NCBI GenBank assembly: GCA_910589025.1
Contig: CAJURM010000015.1
Coordinates: forward strand, 1-50,012
DNA: 50,012 nt
From: an uncultured Odoribacter sp.
Lineage (GTDB): Bacteria > Bacteroidota > Bacteroidia > Bacteroidales > Marinifilaceae
Direction of reading: 5' to 3'
The stretch's first letter is position 1; each line of letters starts with the position of its first letter. Shown piece after piece: positions 17,718 through 25,824 of this stretch. Both the position numbers and the translations under genes were made by a program. The notes under the pieces are model-generated. The model saw only the letters and a list, made by a program, of their open reading frames with translations. It ran no database searches and was not told where the DNA came from.

Positions 17718-18239
17718 ATGGCCCATACAGAACTATTACTGACCCGGCACGGCGAGACGGAAGAGAATAAGCAGGACATCATGCAGGGACACATACCCGG
17801 AAGGTTGTCTGAAAAAGGGATTCAGCAGGCACAGCAATTAGGTGAGTTACTGAAAGACCGGGAAATCGACGCGATTGTATGCAGCGACCTGGCACGCAGT
17901 TACGATACGGCAAAAATCATCGGTGAGGTGAAAGGGCTGACGCCCCGCCCCACTTCCCTGTTACGGGAAATCGACTGGGGCAAACATACCGGAGGCCGGC
18001 TTTCCTCTATCGACTGGAAAAATCTGCCCGAAGGCTGTGAAACGCTGGAACACCTGTCAGAGAGGGCAAAAGCCTTTATCCTCTGGATAAAACAGGAATA
18101 TCCCGGCAAATGTGTACTGGCAGTGGGCCACGGAGCCATAGACCGGGCTATCCTCGCCTTTTTGGAAGGCAAAAGCGCCACCGAAATGGCAGACATGCCC
18201 ATTATGAAAAACACCTCTTTCGTCTGTTTGAACATATAA
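17718..18239 (+). CDS. Histidine phosphatase family protein (second CobC-like phosphatase)
   Basis: A protein of 173 residues with the canonical motif LLLTRHGETEENK (phospho-acceptor His 11), SDLARSYDTAKII and a second catalytic-site segment AVGHGAIDRAIL. The frame could start at 17667, but that codon precedes the -7 element at 17684-17691, so the MAHTELLL start was chosen. It is the first gene of the cbiP-cobD-cbiB operon and its stop is 6 bp before cbiP. Such phosphatases act on alpha-ribazole phosphate (CobC), phosphoglycerate or other phosphoesters. Its location supports a cobalamin role. It could be the true CobC, with the minus-strand paralogue acting on adenosylcobalamin phosphate, or the reverse. 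Confidence 0.8.
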   Translation: MAHTELLLTRHGETEENKQDIMQGHIPGRLSEKGIQQAQQLGELLKDREIDAIVCSDLARSYDTAKIIGEVKGLTPRPTSLLREIDWGKHTGGRLSSIDWKNLPEGCETLEHLSERAKAFILWIKQEYPGKCVLAVGHGAIDRAILAFLEGKSATEMADMPIMKNTSFVCLNI

Positions 18240-18245
18240 GTGTCC

Positions 18246-19736
18246 ATGAAGCTGAAACCTGTTATGTTTGTCGGCACCTGTTCGGATGCGGGAAAAAGTA
18301 TCATCAATACCGCCTTCTGCCGCATTTTCCGGCAAGACGGCTATTCTCCCGCTCCTTTCAAGGCCCAGAATATGTCCCTGAACTCCTATTCCACGCCCGA
18401 AGGGGGTGAAATCGGTCGGGCACAAGCCGTACAGGCAGAAGCCTGCGGGCTGCCTCCCCACACAGACATGAATCCTCTGTTGCTCAAACCAACCCACAAC
18501 CAAAGTTCCCAAGTGGTGTTAAACGGCAAACCCGTTGGAAACATGACAGCCAAAGAGTACTTCACCAACAGCAAAACCGCTCTTCTCCAAGAAGCCCTTA
18601 ACGCTTTCAGGCGGTTGACCTCCCGGCATAATCCGATTGTCCTGGAGGGTGCCGGAAGTATTTCGGAACTGAATTTACGTGACAAAGACATTACCAATAT
18701 GCGGATGGCACGGGAGGTACAAGCTGCCACTTATTTAGTGGCAGACATCGACCGGGGAGGCGTATTTGCATCGGTCTACGGCTCTGTCGCTCTGCTGCCT
18801 CCGGAAGAAAAAGCGCTGCTCAAAGGAATTATTATCAATAAATTCCGTGGTGACATTTCCCTGTTTGAAGAGGGACGGAAAATGCTTGAGAATCTGACAG
18901 GCATACCTGTTGTCGGGGTCGTTCCCTATTTCGATGACATCCATATTGAAGCAGAAGATTCGGTCGCATTGAATAAAAAAAACACACAAGCTGTCCCCGG
19001 CAAAATTAATGTAGCTATCGTACTGTTGAAATGTCTTTCGAATTTTACGGATTTCGATGTATTGGAACGGGACGAAAGGTTTCACCTCTATTATACCGAC
19101 CAGCCCGGCGAAATTGCCAAGGCCGACATTATTATTTTACCAGGGAGCAAAAATACGATAGCCGATATGCAAGAACTCCGCGACAGCGGGGTGGCGGAAG
19201 CAATCATCCAGGCTTATAAAACCGGGAAAAAAGTCATCGGGATTTGCGGCGGGTATCAAATGCTTGGCATAAGCATCGACGACCCGGAAGGCCTGGAAGG
19301 CGAACGAAAAACCGTAGCAGGCCTGGGACTTCTCCCGCTGCAAACGGTCATTACCCCGAAGAAAGTAACCGAACAACGGACATTCCGATTTCACAACCGC
19401 CAGGAAGTATGCCGGGGCTATGAAATCCACATGGGCAGGACTGTTCCACTCCCCGGAATTCCGGCATGCCCGCTGAATCACTTGGAAAACGGAGAACAGG
19501 ACGGCTACCGGAAAGATGAAAATTGCTGGGGAACTTACCTGCACGGCATTTTAGACAATACTTCCATCCGCAATGCGCTGGCTTCCGGATTCAATGTTCG
19601 GAGTGGCTCTTCGTTCGACTATACCGCTTTTAAAGAACAACAGTACAACCTTCTTGCCGCCCATGTCCGCTCGGCGGTAGACATGGACTATATCTATTCC
19701 ACATTGTATCCGGACAATCAATCGTTAACATTATGA
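18246..19736 (+). CDS. cbiP: Cobyric acid synthase (glutamine-hydrolysing)
   Basis: A cytoplasmic enzyme of 496 residues that amidates four carboxylates of adenosylcobyrinate a,c-diamide. The N-terminal dethiobiotin-synthetase-like ATPase half has FVGTCSDAGKS (near residue 8) and KAQNMSLNS. The C-terminal class I glutamine amidotransferase half has the nucleophile in VIGICGGYQMLG (Cys 334) and the catalytic His in YLHGILDN (His 433). Start set at ATG 18246 rather than the GTG six bases earlier. The stop overlaps the cobD start as ATGA, indicating translational coupling. Confidence 0.96.
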   Translation: MKLKPVMFVGTCSDAGKSIINTAFCRIFRQDGYSPAPFKAQNMSLNSYSTPEGGEIGRAQAVQAEACGLPPHTDMNPLLLKPTHNQSSQVVLNGKPVGNMTAKEYFTNSKTALLQEALNAFRRLTSRHNPIVLEGAGSISELNLRDKDITNMRMAREVQAATYLVADIDRGGVFASVYGSVALLPPEEKALLKGIIINKFRGDISLFEEGRKMLENLTGIPVVGVVPYFDDIHIEAEDSVALNKKNTQAVPGKINVAIVLLKCLSNFTDFDVLERDERFHLYYTDQPGEIAKADIIILPGSKNTIADMQELRDSGVAEAIIQAYKTGKKVIGICGGYQMLGISIDDPEGLEGERKTVAGLGLLPLQTVITPKKVTEQRTFRFHNRQEVCRGYEIHMGRTVPLPGIPACPLNHLENGEQDGYRKDENCWGTYLHGILDNTSIRNALASGFNVRSGSSFDYTAFKEQQYNLLAAHVRSAVDMDYIYSTLYPDNQSLTL

Positions 19737-20746
19737 TCCACGGACACGGAGACGATTTATACAGATCAGGCAACGGAGTAATAGCCAATTTTTCAACCAA
19801 CGTATGGTATGAAGCCGATTGTCAGTTGCTCGATAGACTGCTCCTGCAGCATGCAGACCGGATGCTCCACTATCCGGAACCGGATGCCGGTAGTTTCCGA
19901 CAAGCGGTCGCCACATACCACAATCTATCTCCTGAGCACGTAATTGCCGGAAACGGCGCCACTGAATTGTTTTACCTCATCGCCCACGCTTTTGCCGGAG
20001 CTTCAACCGTGATTCCGGTTCCTTCTTTTCAGGAATACGAAGATGCCTGTACGTTATATCATCATCGCATTGACTTCATTTACGGTTCCATCCGGGAACG
20101 GATGCCAGAGCGCCCGCAACTGATGTTTATCTGCAATCCTAACAACCCGGACGGAAACATCTGGACAGAAGCAGACATCCTCTTTTTATTAGAACACTAT
20201 CCGGACATGACGTTGGTGATAGACGAATCGTTCCTGCATTTTGCCCCCGGAATCCGGTCCGCCACCCATTTGCTGTCAGACTATGACAACCTGCTGGTGG
20301 TTCGCTCGATGACAAAAGATTTTGCCATTCCCGGACTCCGCTTAGGTTATATGTTAGGAAGCCCTGCCAAAACGGCATATATCTCTCACTTTAAACAACC
20401 CTGGACAGTAAACGCATTAGCCATTGAGATGGGGAAAGAGCTCCTGAAAAACGCCGGGAAGCTCCTTCCCGACGCTCATATCGTTCTGCAACGGCAGCAG
20501 GCTTTTGCCAAAGAAATAGCAACAATACCCGGCTTTGCCCCTTGCCCGTCGAACACCTCTTTCTTTTTGGTAAGAACAGATGCCGACGCCAGGGAACTGA
20601 AACAGTACCTGCTGGAAAAGGAAGGCATTCTTATCCGTGACGCGTCCAATTTCCGGGGATTGGATCACCATTATTTCCGGATTAATACATTGCCCGACGA
20701 AAAAAACAATCTTTTAATCAAGGCTTTAAAAAATTATGTGGGGTGA
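19733..20746 (+). CDS. cobD: Threonine-phosphate decarboxylase (PLP-dependent)
   Basis: A protein of 337 residues with the class I/II aminotransferase fold. It begins HGDDLYRSG, like the family's HGG-type opening. Other marks are GNGATELFYLIA, ICNPNNPDG (near 127), LVIDESFLHF, and the Schiff-base Lys 195 in RSMTKDFAIPGLRLGY. In cobalamin synthesis it makes (R)-1-amino-2-propanol phosphate from threonine phosphate for the nucleotide-loop linker. Its place between cbiP and cbiB favours this over histidinol-phosphate aminotransferase, its closest look-alike. Starts by a 4-bp overlap with cbiP. Confidence 0.92.
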   Translation: MIHGHGDDLYRSGNGVIANFSTNVWYEADCQLLDRLLLQHADRMLHYPEPDAGSFRQAVATYHNLSPEHVIAGNGATELFYLIAHAFAGASTVIPVPSFQEYEDACTLYHHRIDFIYGSIRERMPERPQLMFICNPNNPDGNIWTEADILFLLEHYPDMTLVIDESFLHFAPGIRSATHLLSDYDNLLVVRSMTKDFAIPGLRLGYMLGSPAKTAYISHFKQPWTVNALAIEMGKELLKNAGKLLPDAHIVLQRQQAFAKEIATIPGFAPCPSNTSFFLVRTDADARELKQYLLEKEGILIRDASNFRGLDHHYFRINTLPDEKNNLLIKALKNYVG

Positions 20747-21686
20747 TTTTTATATGGTAGTAATTCCGCTGTTGGCAGGCTATGTGCTGGATTCATTTTT
20801 TGGAGACCCCCGCCGTCTACCCCATCCGGTTGTCGCTTTCGGTCGTCTGATTGCTTTTGCGGAAAAGAGATGGAACAAAGGAAAAGGACGCCGCTGGAAA
20901 GGATGCGCAATAGCTTTCCTGTATCCACTGGGTATCGGTCTTGCTTGCTGGGGGATAGCACACACCTGCCTGGCTCTCAATGCCTGGTGTTACTATGCAG
21001 TTGCTTCTGTTTTTGTTTTCTACAGCCTGGCAAATCGCAGTCTGATAGAAGAAAGCCGGGAAGTGATCCGTACTTTGGAGGAACAAGGCCTTGAAGCCGG
21101 CAGGAAACGGTTGTCCTGGATTGTCGGCAGAGAAACTTCCTCTCTGACATCCAAAGAAATCCATACCGCCGTTCTGGAGACTATGGCAGAAAATCTGAGC
21201 GACGGGGTCGTCGCTCCCCTGTTTTATTACGCCCTCGGAGGATTCCCCGCGATGATGGCGTATAAAATGGTGAATACCCTGGATTCCATGATTGGCTATA
21301 AGGATGAACGCTTCCGGCAGTTCGGTTGCTGTGCCGCCCGTCTTGACGACGTGCTGAATTTCATCCCGGCACGCTTAACAGCTCTGTTCATGTCCATTAT
21401 CTGCTATCGCCCCGGATTGTTTAAATTCATCCTGCATTATGGTCGCCAACACGCCAGCCCCAATGCAGGCTATCCGGAAGCCGCTCTGGCAGGAATCCTG
21501 AATTGCCGTTTCGGAGGCACGCACGTGTATCACGGATTGGCCGTAAAGAAACCCTATATCGGAGACAATAACCGCAACCTCAACCGGCACGACCTCAACC
21601 AGGCTATCCGGATTAATCAAGGCGTGACGCTCCTGTCCGTAGCTTTAATTTTCCTCTGTGCCAGTATTTCTAAATTTTATTTCTAA
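20736..21686 (+). CDS. cbiB: Adenosylcobinamide-phosphate synthase
   Basis: A membrane protein of 316 residues that attaches the aminopropanol (phosphate) arm to adenosylcobyric acid. The start has LAGYVLDSFFGDPRRLPHPV, the family hallmark. Further marks are AENLSDGVVAPLFYYALGG (about 150-168), MVNTLDSMIGYKDERF and ASPNAGYPEAALAGIL. Start at ATG 20736 overlaps cobD by 11 bp; an alternative ATG at 20754 is also plausible and would begin MVVIPLLAGY. It completes the late steps needed between cobyrinate diamide and cobinamide phosphate. The corrin-ring genes are not in this window. Confidence 0.95.
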   Translation: MWGDFYMVVIPLLAGYVLDSFFGDPRRLPHPVVAFGRLIAFAEKRWNKGKGRRWKGCAIAFLYPLGIGLACWGIAHTCLALNAWCYYAVASVFVFYSLANRSLIEESREVIRTLEEQGLEAGRKRLSWIVGRETSSLTSKEIHTAVLETMAENLSDGVVAPLFYYALGGFPAMMAYKMVNTLDSMIGYKDERFRQFGCCAARLDDVLNFIPARLTALFMSIICYRPGLFKFILHYGRQHASPNAGYPEAALAGILNCRFGGTHVYHGLAVKKPYIGDNNRNLNRHDLNQAIRINQGVTLLSVALIFLCASISKFYF

Positions 21687-21691
21687 TTTCG
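21684..21691 (+). promoter_or_regulatory. Possible -7 element (TAATTTCG) before aspartate kinase
   Basis: Seven of eight positions match TAnnTTTG (C in place of the last T). It overlaps the cbiB stop codon and lies 19 bp before the aspartate kinase ATG. It may start a separate transcript, or the kinase may simply follow cbiB in one operon. Confidence 0.3.
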
Positions 21692-21710
21692 CCATGTAAA
21701 AACAATTGAA

Positions 21711-22970
21711 ATGAATATCTACAAATTCGGTGGTGCATCGGTACGGGACGCAGAAAGTATCAAAAATATCCTCCAGATCCTGAATACTCAAAAAACCAAT
21801 CTGATTATCGTAGTCTCCGCGATGGGCAAGATGACCGATGCCCTGGAAATATTGTGCAACCATTATTTCAATAAAACAGGGGAAACGGCACAGGCTCTTC
21901 AAAATATCAAAGAGTATCATTTCAATATCATCCGGAATCTTTTTTCCGATACCGACCGGGAAGTCTATGAAAAAACCGAACACCTCTTCACAGCACTGGA
22001 AAGCGTTTTAGAAACAGAACCGTCCCTGTGCTATGATTATGAATACGACCGGATTATCAGTTTCGGTGAATTGCTCTCCACGACTATCGTAGCCGCGTAT
22101 CTGGAAAAACAGGGAAGGAAAGCCAAATTCGTGGATATACGCAAATGTATCAAAACGGATGTAAACTACCGGAACGCTAATGTGGATCCGGAATTGTCCG
22201 CACAATTGTGCCGGAAGACATTTACCTTCCAGGATACGTTTATGTATATCACCCAGGGATTTATTGCCGGAACCACAACCAACCAGACCACAACTTTAGG
22301 CAGGGAAGGTTCGGATTATACGGCAGCATTGCTGGCAAACCTGCTGGATGCTGAAAATGTAACCATCTGGAAAGACGTGCCCGGCATTATGAGTGCCGAC
22401 CCGAAAATATACGACAATACGGAAATCATATCGAAACTCTCCTACCGGGAAGCCATTGAGTTATCGAATTTCGGGGCGAAAGTGATTCACCCCAAAACGA
22501 TTAAACCGATTCAAAACAAGAAAATACCTCTATACGTCAAATCATTTATGAATCCGGAGGCTCCGGGTTCTGTTATCCGGGAGTTGGACGAAAAACTAAA
22601 ATTGCCCCCCATCTATATCAACAAAGACCATCAGCTTTTATTAACACTGACACCCCGTGATTTTTCCTTTATTGCCGAAGAAAAACTCAGCATGATTTTC
22701 AGTATCCTGGCGAAATACCGGTTGAAACTGAATCTAATGCAGAACTCTGCCATCAGTTTTTCTTTCTGTATTGACTATATAGAAGCTGTACTTGACGATT
22801 TTATTCGTGAACTGCAAGAGGAGTATGAAATTCTGTACAATAAAGACGTCCGCCTCATCACCATCCGTCATTACGACGATGCCATTATCCGCCGGCTCAC
22901 GCAGGACAAGGTTATTTTAGTAGAACAGAAAAGCCGTCTCACCGCCCGCTTTGTCGTGCCCAATCATTAA
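21711..22970 (+). CDS. Aspartate kinase (monofunctional)
   Basis: A cytoplasmic enzyme of 419 residues that phosphorylates aspartate in the lysine, threonine, methionine and diaminopimelate pathway. The N-terminal motif is YKFGGASVRDAESI; Ala replaces the Thr of the more usual KFGGTSV. SAMGKMTDAL, TLGREGSDYTAALLAN and WKDVPGIMSADPK are diagnostic of the catalytic domain. The last about 120 residues are compatible with an ACT regulatory region (FSIIAEEKLSMIFSILAKY-like segment, then a second unit). There is no homoserine dehydrogenase domain. It lies 24 bp after cbiB and 12 bp before a glycosyltransferase gene. Confidence 0.9.
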   Translation: MNIYKFGGASVRDAESIKNILQILNTQKTNLIIVVSAMGKMTDALEILCNHYFNKTGETAQALQNIKEYHFNIIRNLFSDTDREVYEKTEHLFTALESVLETEPSLCYDYEYDRIISFGELLSTTIVAAYLEKQGRKAKFVDIRKCIKTDVNYRNANVDPELSAQLCRKTFTFQDTFMYITQGFIAGTTTNQTTTLGREGSDYTAALLANLLDAENVTIWKDVPGIMSADPKIYDNTEIISKLSYREAIELSNFGAKVIHPKTIKPIQNKKIPLYVKSFMNPEAPGSVIRELDEKLKLPPIYINKDHQLLLTLTPRDFSFIAEEKLSMIFSILAKYRLKLNLMQNSAISFSFCIDYIEAVLDDFIRELQEEYEILYNKDVRLITIRHYDDAIIRRLTQDKVILVEQKSRLTARFVVPNH

Positions 22971-22982
22971 CCCCCAACGTAT

Positions 22983-23690
22983 ATGAAAAAACTTTCTATT
23001 ATCATTCCAGCCTATAATGAGGAACGTTCCATTGTCCTTATCCTTGAAAAGATTGCCCGGACGGAGCTGGTTGGGAAGATTGGAAAAGAGATACTTATTA
23101 TCGATGACGGTTCTAAAGACCTTACTTCGGAAAAATGCAAGCAATTTATTCAGGCTCATCCGGAGCTAAATATACATTATCATCTCCAGTCATCCAATCA
23201 GGGCAAAGGAGCCGCTTTACGCACAGGTATCGCGTTGGCAACAGGCGACTGGACTATTATTCAGGATGCGGATCTGGAATACGACCCGGAAGATTATAAT
23301 GTTTTACTGCAACGTGCCATTGAACACGACGAAAAAGTTGTCTACGGTTCCCGTTTTTTGAATCCGTCCAACAAGCACTCCTACCTGCGCTTTTATATCG
23401 GCGGCCGGCTGGTTACTTTTGTCACCAATTTGCTCTACCGCCAACATCTGACGGATGAACCTACCTGTTACAAATTTTTTGATACCCGGTTTTTAAAATC
23501 CATTCCCTTAACCTGCCAAGGATTTGAATTTTGTCCGGAAGTGACAGCCAAAGTGTGTAAACGGGGCATCAAAATCCACGAAGTACCGATTCATTACTAC
23601 CCCAGGAGCATCGCCGAAGGCAAGAAAATCAACTGGAAAGACGGACTGCAAGCTATCTGGACGCTATTAAAATACCGCTTTAAAAATTAA
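22983..23690 (+). CDS. GT2 glycosyltransferase, polyprenyl-phosphate sugar synthase (DPM1)-like
   Basis: A protein of 235 residues starting MKKLSIIIPAYNEERS, the GT-A opening of family 2. LIIDDGSKDLTSEK (near 40) and QDADLEYDPEDY (near 92) supply the nucleotide-sugar and metal-binding acidic residues. LTDEPTCYKFFDTRFLKS, FEFCPEVTAKVCKRG and EVPIHYYPRS match the soluble dolichol-phosphate-mannose synthase-like group. There is no membrane anchor. It probably makes an undecaprenyl- or polyprenyl-phosphate-linked sugar used by the GT-C enzyme whose gene starts 4 bp downstream. Sugar identity is unknown. Confidence 0.82.
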   Translation: MKKLSIIIPAYNEERSIVLILEKIARTELVGKIGKEILIIDDGSKDLTSEKCKQFIQAHPELNIHYHLQSSNQGKGAALRTGIALATGDWTIIQDADLEYDPEDYNVLLQRAIEHDEKVVYGSRFLNPSNKHSYLRFYIGGRLVTFVTNLLYRQHLTDEPTCYKFFDTRFLKSIPLTCQGFEFCPEVTAKVCKRGIKIHEVPIHYYPRSIAEGKKINWKDGLQAIWTLLKYRFKN

Positions 23691-23694
23691 ACTT

Positions 23695-25437
23695 ATGAAG
23701 AAGAAAAACAGCTATTCTTTCAAACAGTTTTTTAACAGCCGGTTTTCGCTGTATGCCATGCTTATTGTCATTACCATAAGTTTTATCTGTACATATTCCA
23801 AAGTTTACGATGTCAAACTGGATCTGAACGGAGACAATATCCACTATTATGCTTTGGGGAAAGCTTTGACGGAAGGCAAGGGATTTACCAATATTATGTC
23901 TTTCAAAGAGACGCCCCACACCCATTTCCCTCCCGGTTATCCGGTATTCGTGGCAGGGGTGATGAAGTTTTTCCCCAACAATATCAACGCGGTCAAAATC
24001 GCCAACGGTTTGTTGCTTTTTGCTTCAATTCTCCTGTTATTCTTTCTATTAAAGAAATTATCCGGTAGCATCATTATCCCTTTTCTGACGTGTATTTTCT
24101 GCTCGATGCATGCTGAAATACTGCGTTATGCCACCATTATGATGAGCGAGATGCTTTTTCTTTTTTGCAGTATCTGCACTATTTATCTTATTCTCACGAT
24201 TCGTCCCGAACGATTGTTTACGAAACAAGGCTATCGCGATACTTTGCTTTTGCTGCCCCTGTTATTTTTGAACAACTACATTTATTTTGTCAGAACGATG
24301 GGCACTTCCCTCATCCTGGCGGTTATCCTATACACCGGAATCCTCTTCTTCAAGCAAATCATACGGTACTTTCGAGAAAGGAAGCAGAAGCCTGAAAACC
24401 CAAACGGTTTACAGCGACTGTTACGCTACGGACTGCTGTTCCTCTTGCTTGCCGGTTCGTTTGCAGGTACAAAAGTGATGTGGGACATACGGAACGAACA
24501 TGTCGGCAAAACTAATAATGACTATGTTCGCGATTTCCTCAAGAAACCAAAAGGGGAAGTCATGGCAACCTGGAACGATTGGAAAGAACGTATCGGGAAC
24601 AATCTCATTACTTACACAAATAAGTATATCCCCAATGCCATCCTGTACACTTCTTATGATTTAAAGGTCAACTCCACGGCAGAAGTCATCCGGGGTATCG
24701 GCGTCATCCTGTTGCTGCTGACTGCTCTCTTTTTCCTCGGAGAGAAGGGCTTACTGTTATTCCTTTACTTGGGGGCAACTATGGCGGTATTGCTCGTATG
24801 GCCGGAACAATACGGCGGCCTCCGGTATTTCATCGCGACTATTCCGTTCCTTATTTTTCTGTTCTTCTATAGCATTCAAGCGATTTTCTGGTATATCGGG
24901 AAACGAAGAAAAAAAGAGTTCCCTGCCGCACTCCCCATTGCCTGCATAGTTGCCATTGCCATGTTTTTCATGTTCCCCGCCTATTCAAAAGCACTATTTG
25001 AAAAGAAAGAACTTGCCAAATACAAGAGCTGGAGCCCCCAAATCGCCGGCAATGCCTTTACGGAGTTCACAACAGCCATGCAGTGGTGCGGAAAAAATTT
25101 GCCTGATTCTGCCCGAATGATCTGCCGGAAACCAGAACTTTATTTCGTTTATTCCGGCGGGAAAAAATGCGGTAATTTTTCACAATATGGGAAACCAGAA
25201 GAGATTCTCCGGCAACTCATAGATCAGAAAGCGACCCATATTATCATAGATCACTGGTTCAGGCATGCTTACGTCACTGTTTATCCATTGATTAGTACCC
25301 ACTATCCGGAGAAATTCAAATTCATAGGAAAATTTGAACAACAGGGCAAACAATCCAATGAACCTCCGACACTCATCTACGAATTTCATCCTGAAGGAAG
25401 AAAAATACCATCTTTAAGAAGCACTGAACGAAATTAG
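23695..25437 (+). CDS. GT-C (GT39/ArnT-like) integral-membrane glycosyltransferase
   Basis: A polytopic membrane protein of 580 residues. The first helix (about 18-37) is followed by a periplasmic loop with LDLNGDNIHYYALGKAL, whose acidic residues match the catalytic position of GT-C enzymes, then HTHFPPGYPVFVAG, a typical PMT/ArnT-family stretch. About ten further hydrophobic segments and a C-terminal periplasmic domain (about 430-580) follow. The family takes a sugar from a polyprenyl phosphate and transfers it to lipid A, a glycan or a protein. It pairs with the DPM1-like gene upstream. The acceptor cannot be told. A strong hairpin terminator follows. Confidence 0.78.
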   Translation: MKKKNSYSFKQFFNSRFSLYAMLIVITISFICTYSKVYDVKLDLNGDNIHYYALGKALTEGKGFTNIMSFKETPHTHFPPGYPVFVAGVMKFFPNNINAVKIANGLLLFASILLLFFLLKKLSGSIIIPFLTCIFCSMHAEILRYATIMMSEMLFLFCSICTIYLILTIRPERLFTKQGYRDTLLLLPLLFLNNYIYFVRTMGTSLILAVILYTGILFFKQIIRYFRERKQKPENPNGLQRLLRYGLLFLLLAGSFAGTKVMWDIRNEHVGKTNNDYVRDFLKKPKGEVMATWNDWKERIGNNLITYTNKYIPNAILYTSYDLKVNSTAEVIRGIGVILLLLTALFFLGEKGLLLFLYLGATMAVLLVWPEQYGGLRYFIATIPFLIFLFFYSIQAIFWYIGKRRKKEFPAALPIACIVAIAMFFMFPAYSKALFEKKELAKYKSWSPQIAGNAFTEFTTAMQWCGKNLPDSARMICRKPELYFVYSGGKKCGNFSQYGKPEEILRQLIDQKATHIIIDHWFRHAYVTVYPLISTHYPEKFKFIGKFEQQGKQSNEPPTLIYEFHPEGRKIPSLRSTERN

Positions 25438-25449
25438 AATTTTTGATTT

Positions 25450-25475
25450 AACGTGTTGTTTTCAAACAACACGTT
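25450..25475 (+). terminator. Strong hairpin terminator after the GT-C gene
   Basis: AACGTGTTGTTT is followed by TC and its exact complement AAACAACACGTT, 12 bp on paper, with a practical loop of four or more bases. It begins 12 bp after the stop codon. The downstream side is ATCTTT then A-rich, so the T-tract is weak. Confidence 0.65.
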
Positions 25476-25788
25476 ATCTTTAAAAAAAATGATTTACCGA
25501 CAATAAGGGATACTTAAAAATAAAAGAAATTATGCGATTTAGGCCTACCTATATTTATGCGGGCATTCTTTTCCAAGGTTTCGGCACTGTTGTTTCCCAT
25601 AAGGTAGTATAGAGCAAGATAGTAAACCACCACACAGGATTTTCAGCCCCCAACGAATTAAGCCAATTCCTCCAAAAGATATGCAAACGTTCCCCTTCGC
25701 AGTTCCGGAGAGAACAAATAACAAACATATCTGCCAAGAATTAAATCACGATAAGGCAACGACTTGATAGAATCTCCACTAAAAATCA
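25476..25788. other. Gap of about 310 bp upstream of ileS with a cryptic minus-strand frame
   Basis: No confident gene is present. A minus-strand frame at 25555-25737 would encode 60 residues including LHIFWRNWLNSLGAENPVWW and LLYTTLWETTVPKPWK. The aromatic-rich, protein-like composition could mean a decayed gene fragment. No family was recognised, and no promoter or start context supports expression. No T-box, tRNA or other RNA was identified before ileS. Confidence 0.3.
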
Positions 25789-25796
25789 TATATTTG
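25789..25796 (+). promoter_or_regulatory. Bacteroidetes -7 element (TATATTTG) for ileS
   Basis: TATATTTG is an exact TAnnTTTG match, 28 bp before the ileS ATG. A TTG at 25764-25766 lies 22 bp upstream as a possible -33 box, slightly wide. Confidence 0.55.
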
Positions 25797-25824
25797 CAAC
25801 TTGTAAAAATATAAAACCAATCGT

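Noticed and set aside
19733..20746. Histidinol-phosphate aminotransferase (hisC)
   Set aside because: The fold is shared, but the overlap with cbiP and cbiB places it in cobalamin synthesis and no his genes are near.
25476..25788. T-box or other leader RNA controlling ileS
   Set aside because: The -7 element leaves a leader of only about 20 nt before the ATG, and no T-box sequence was seen.
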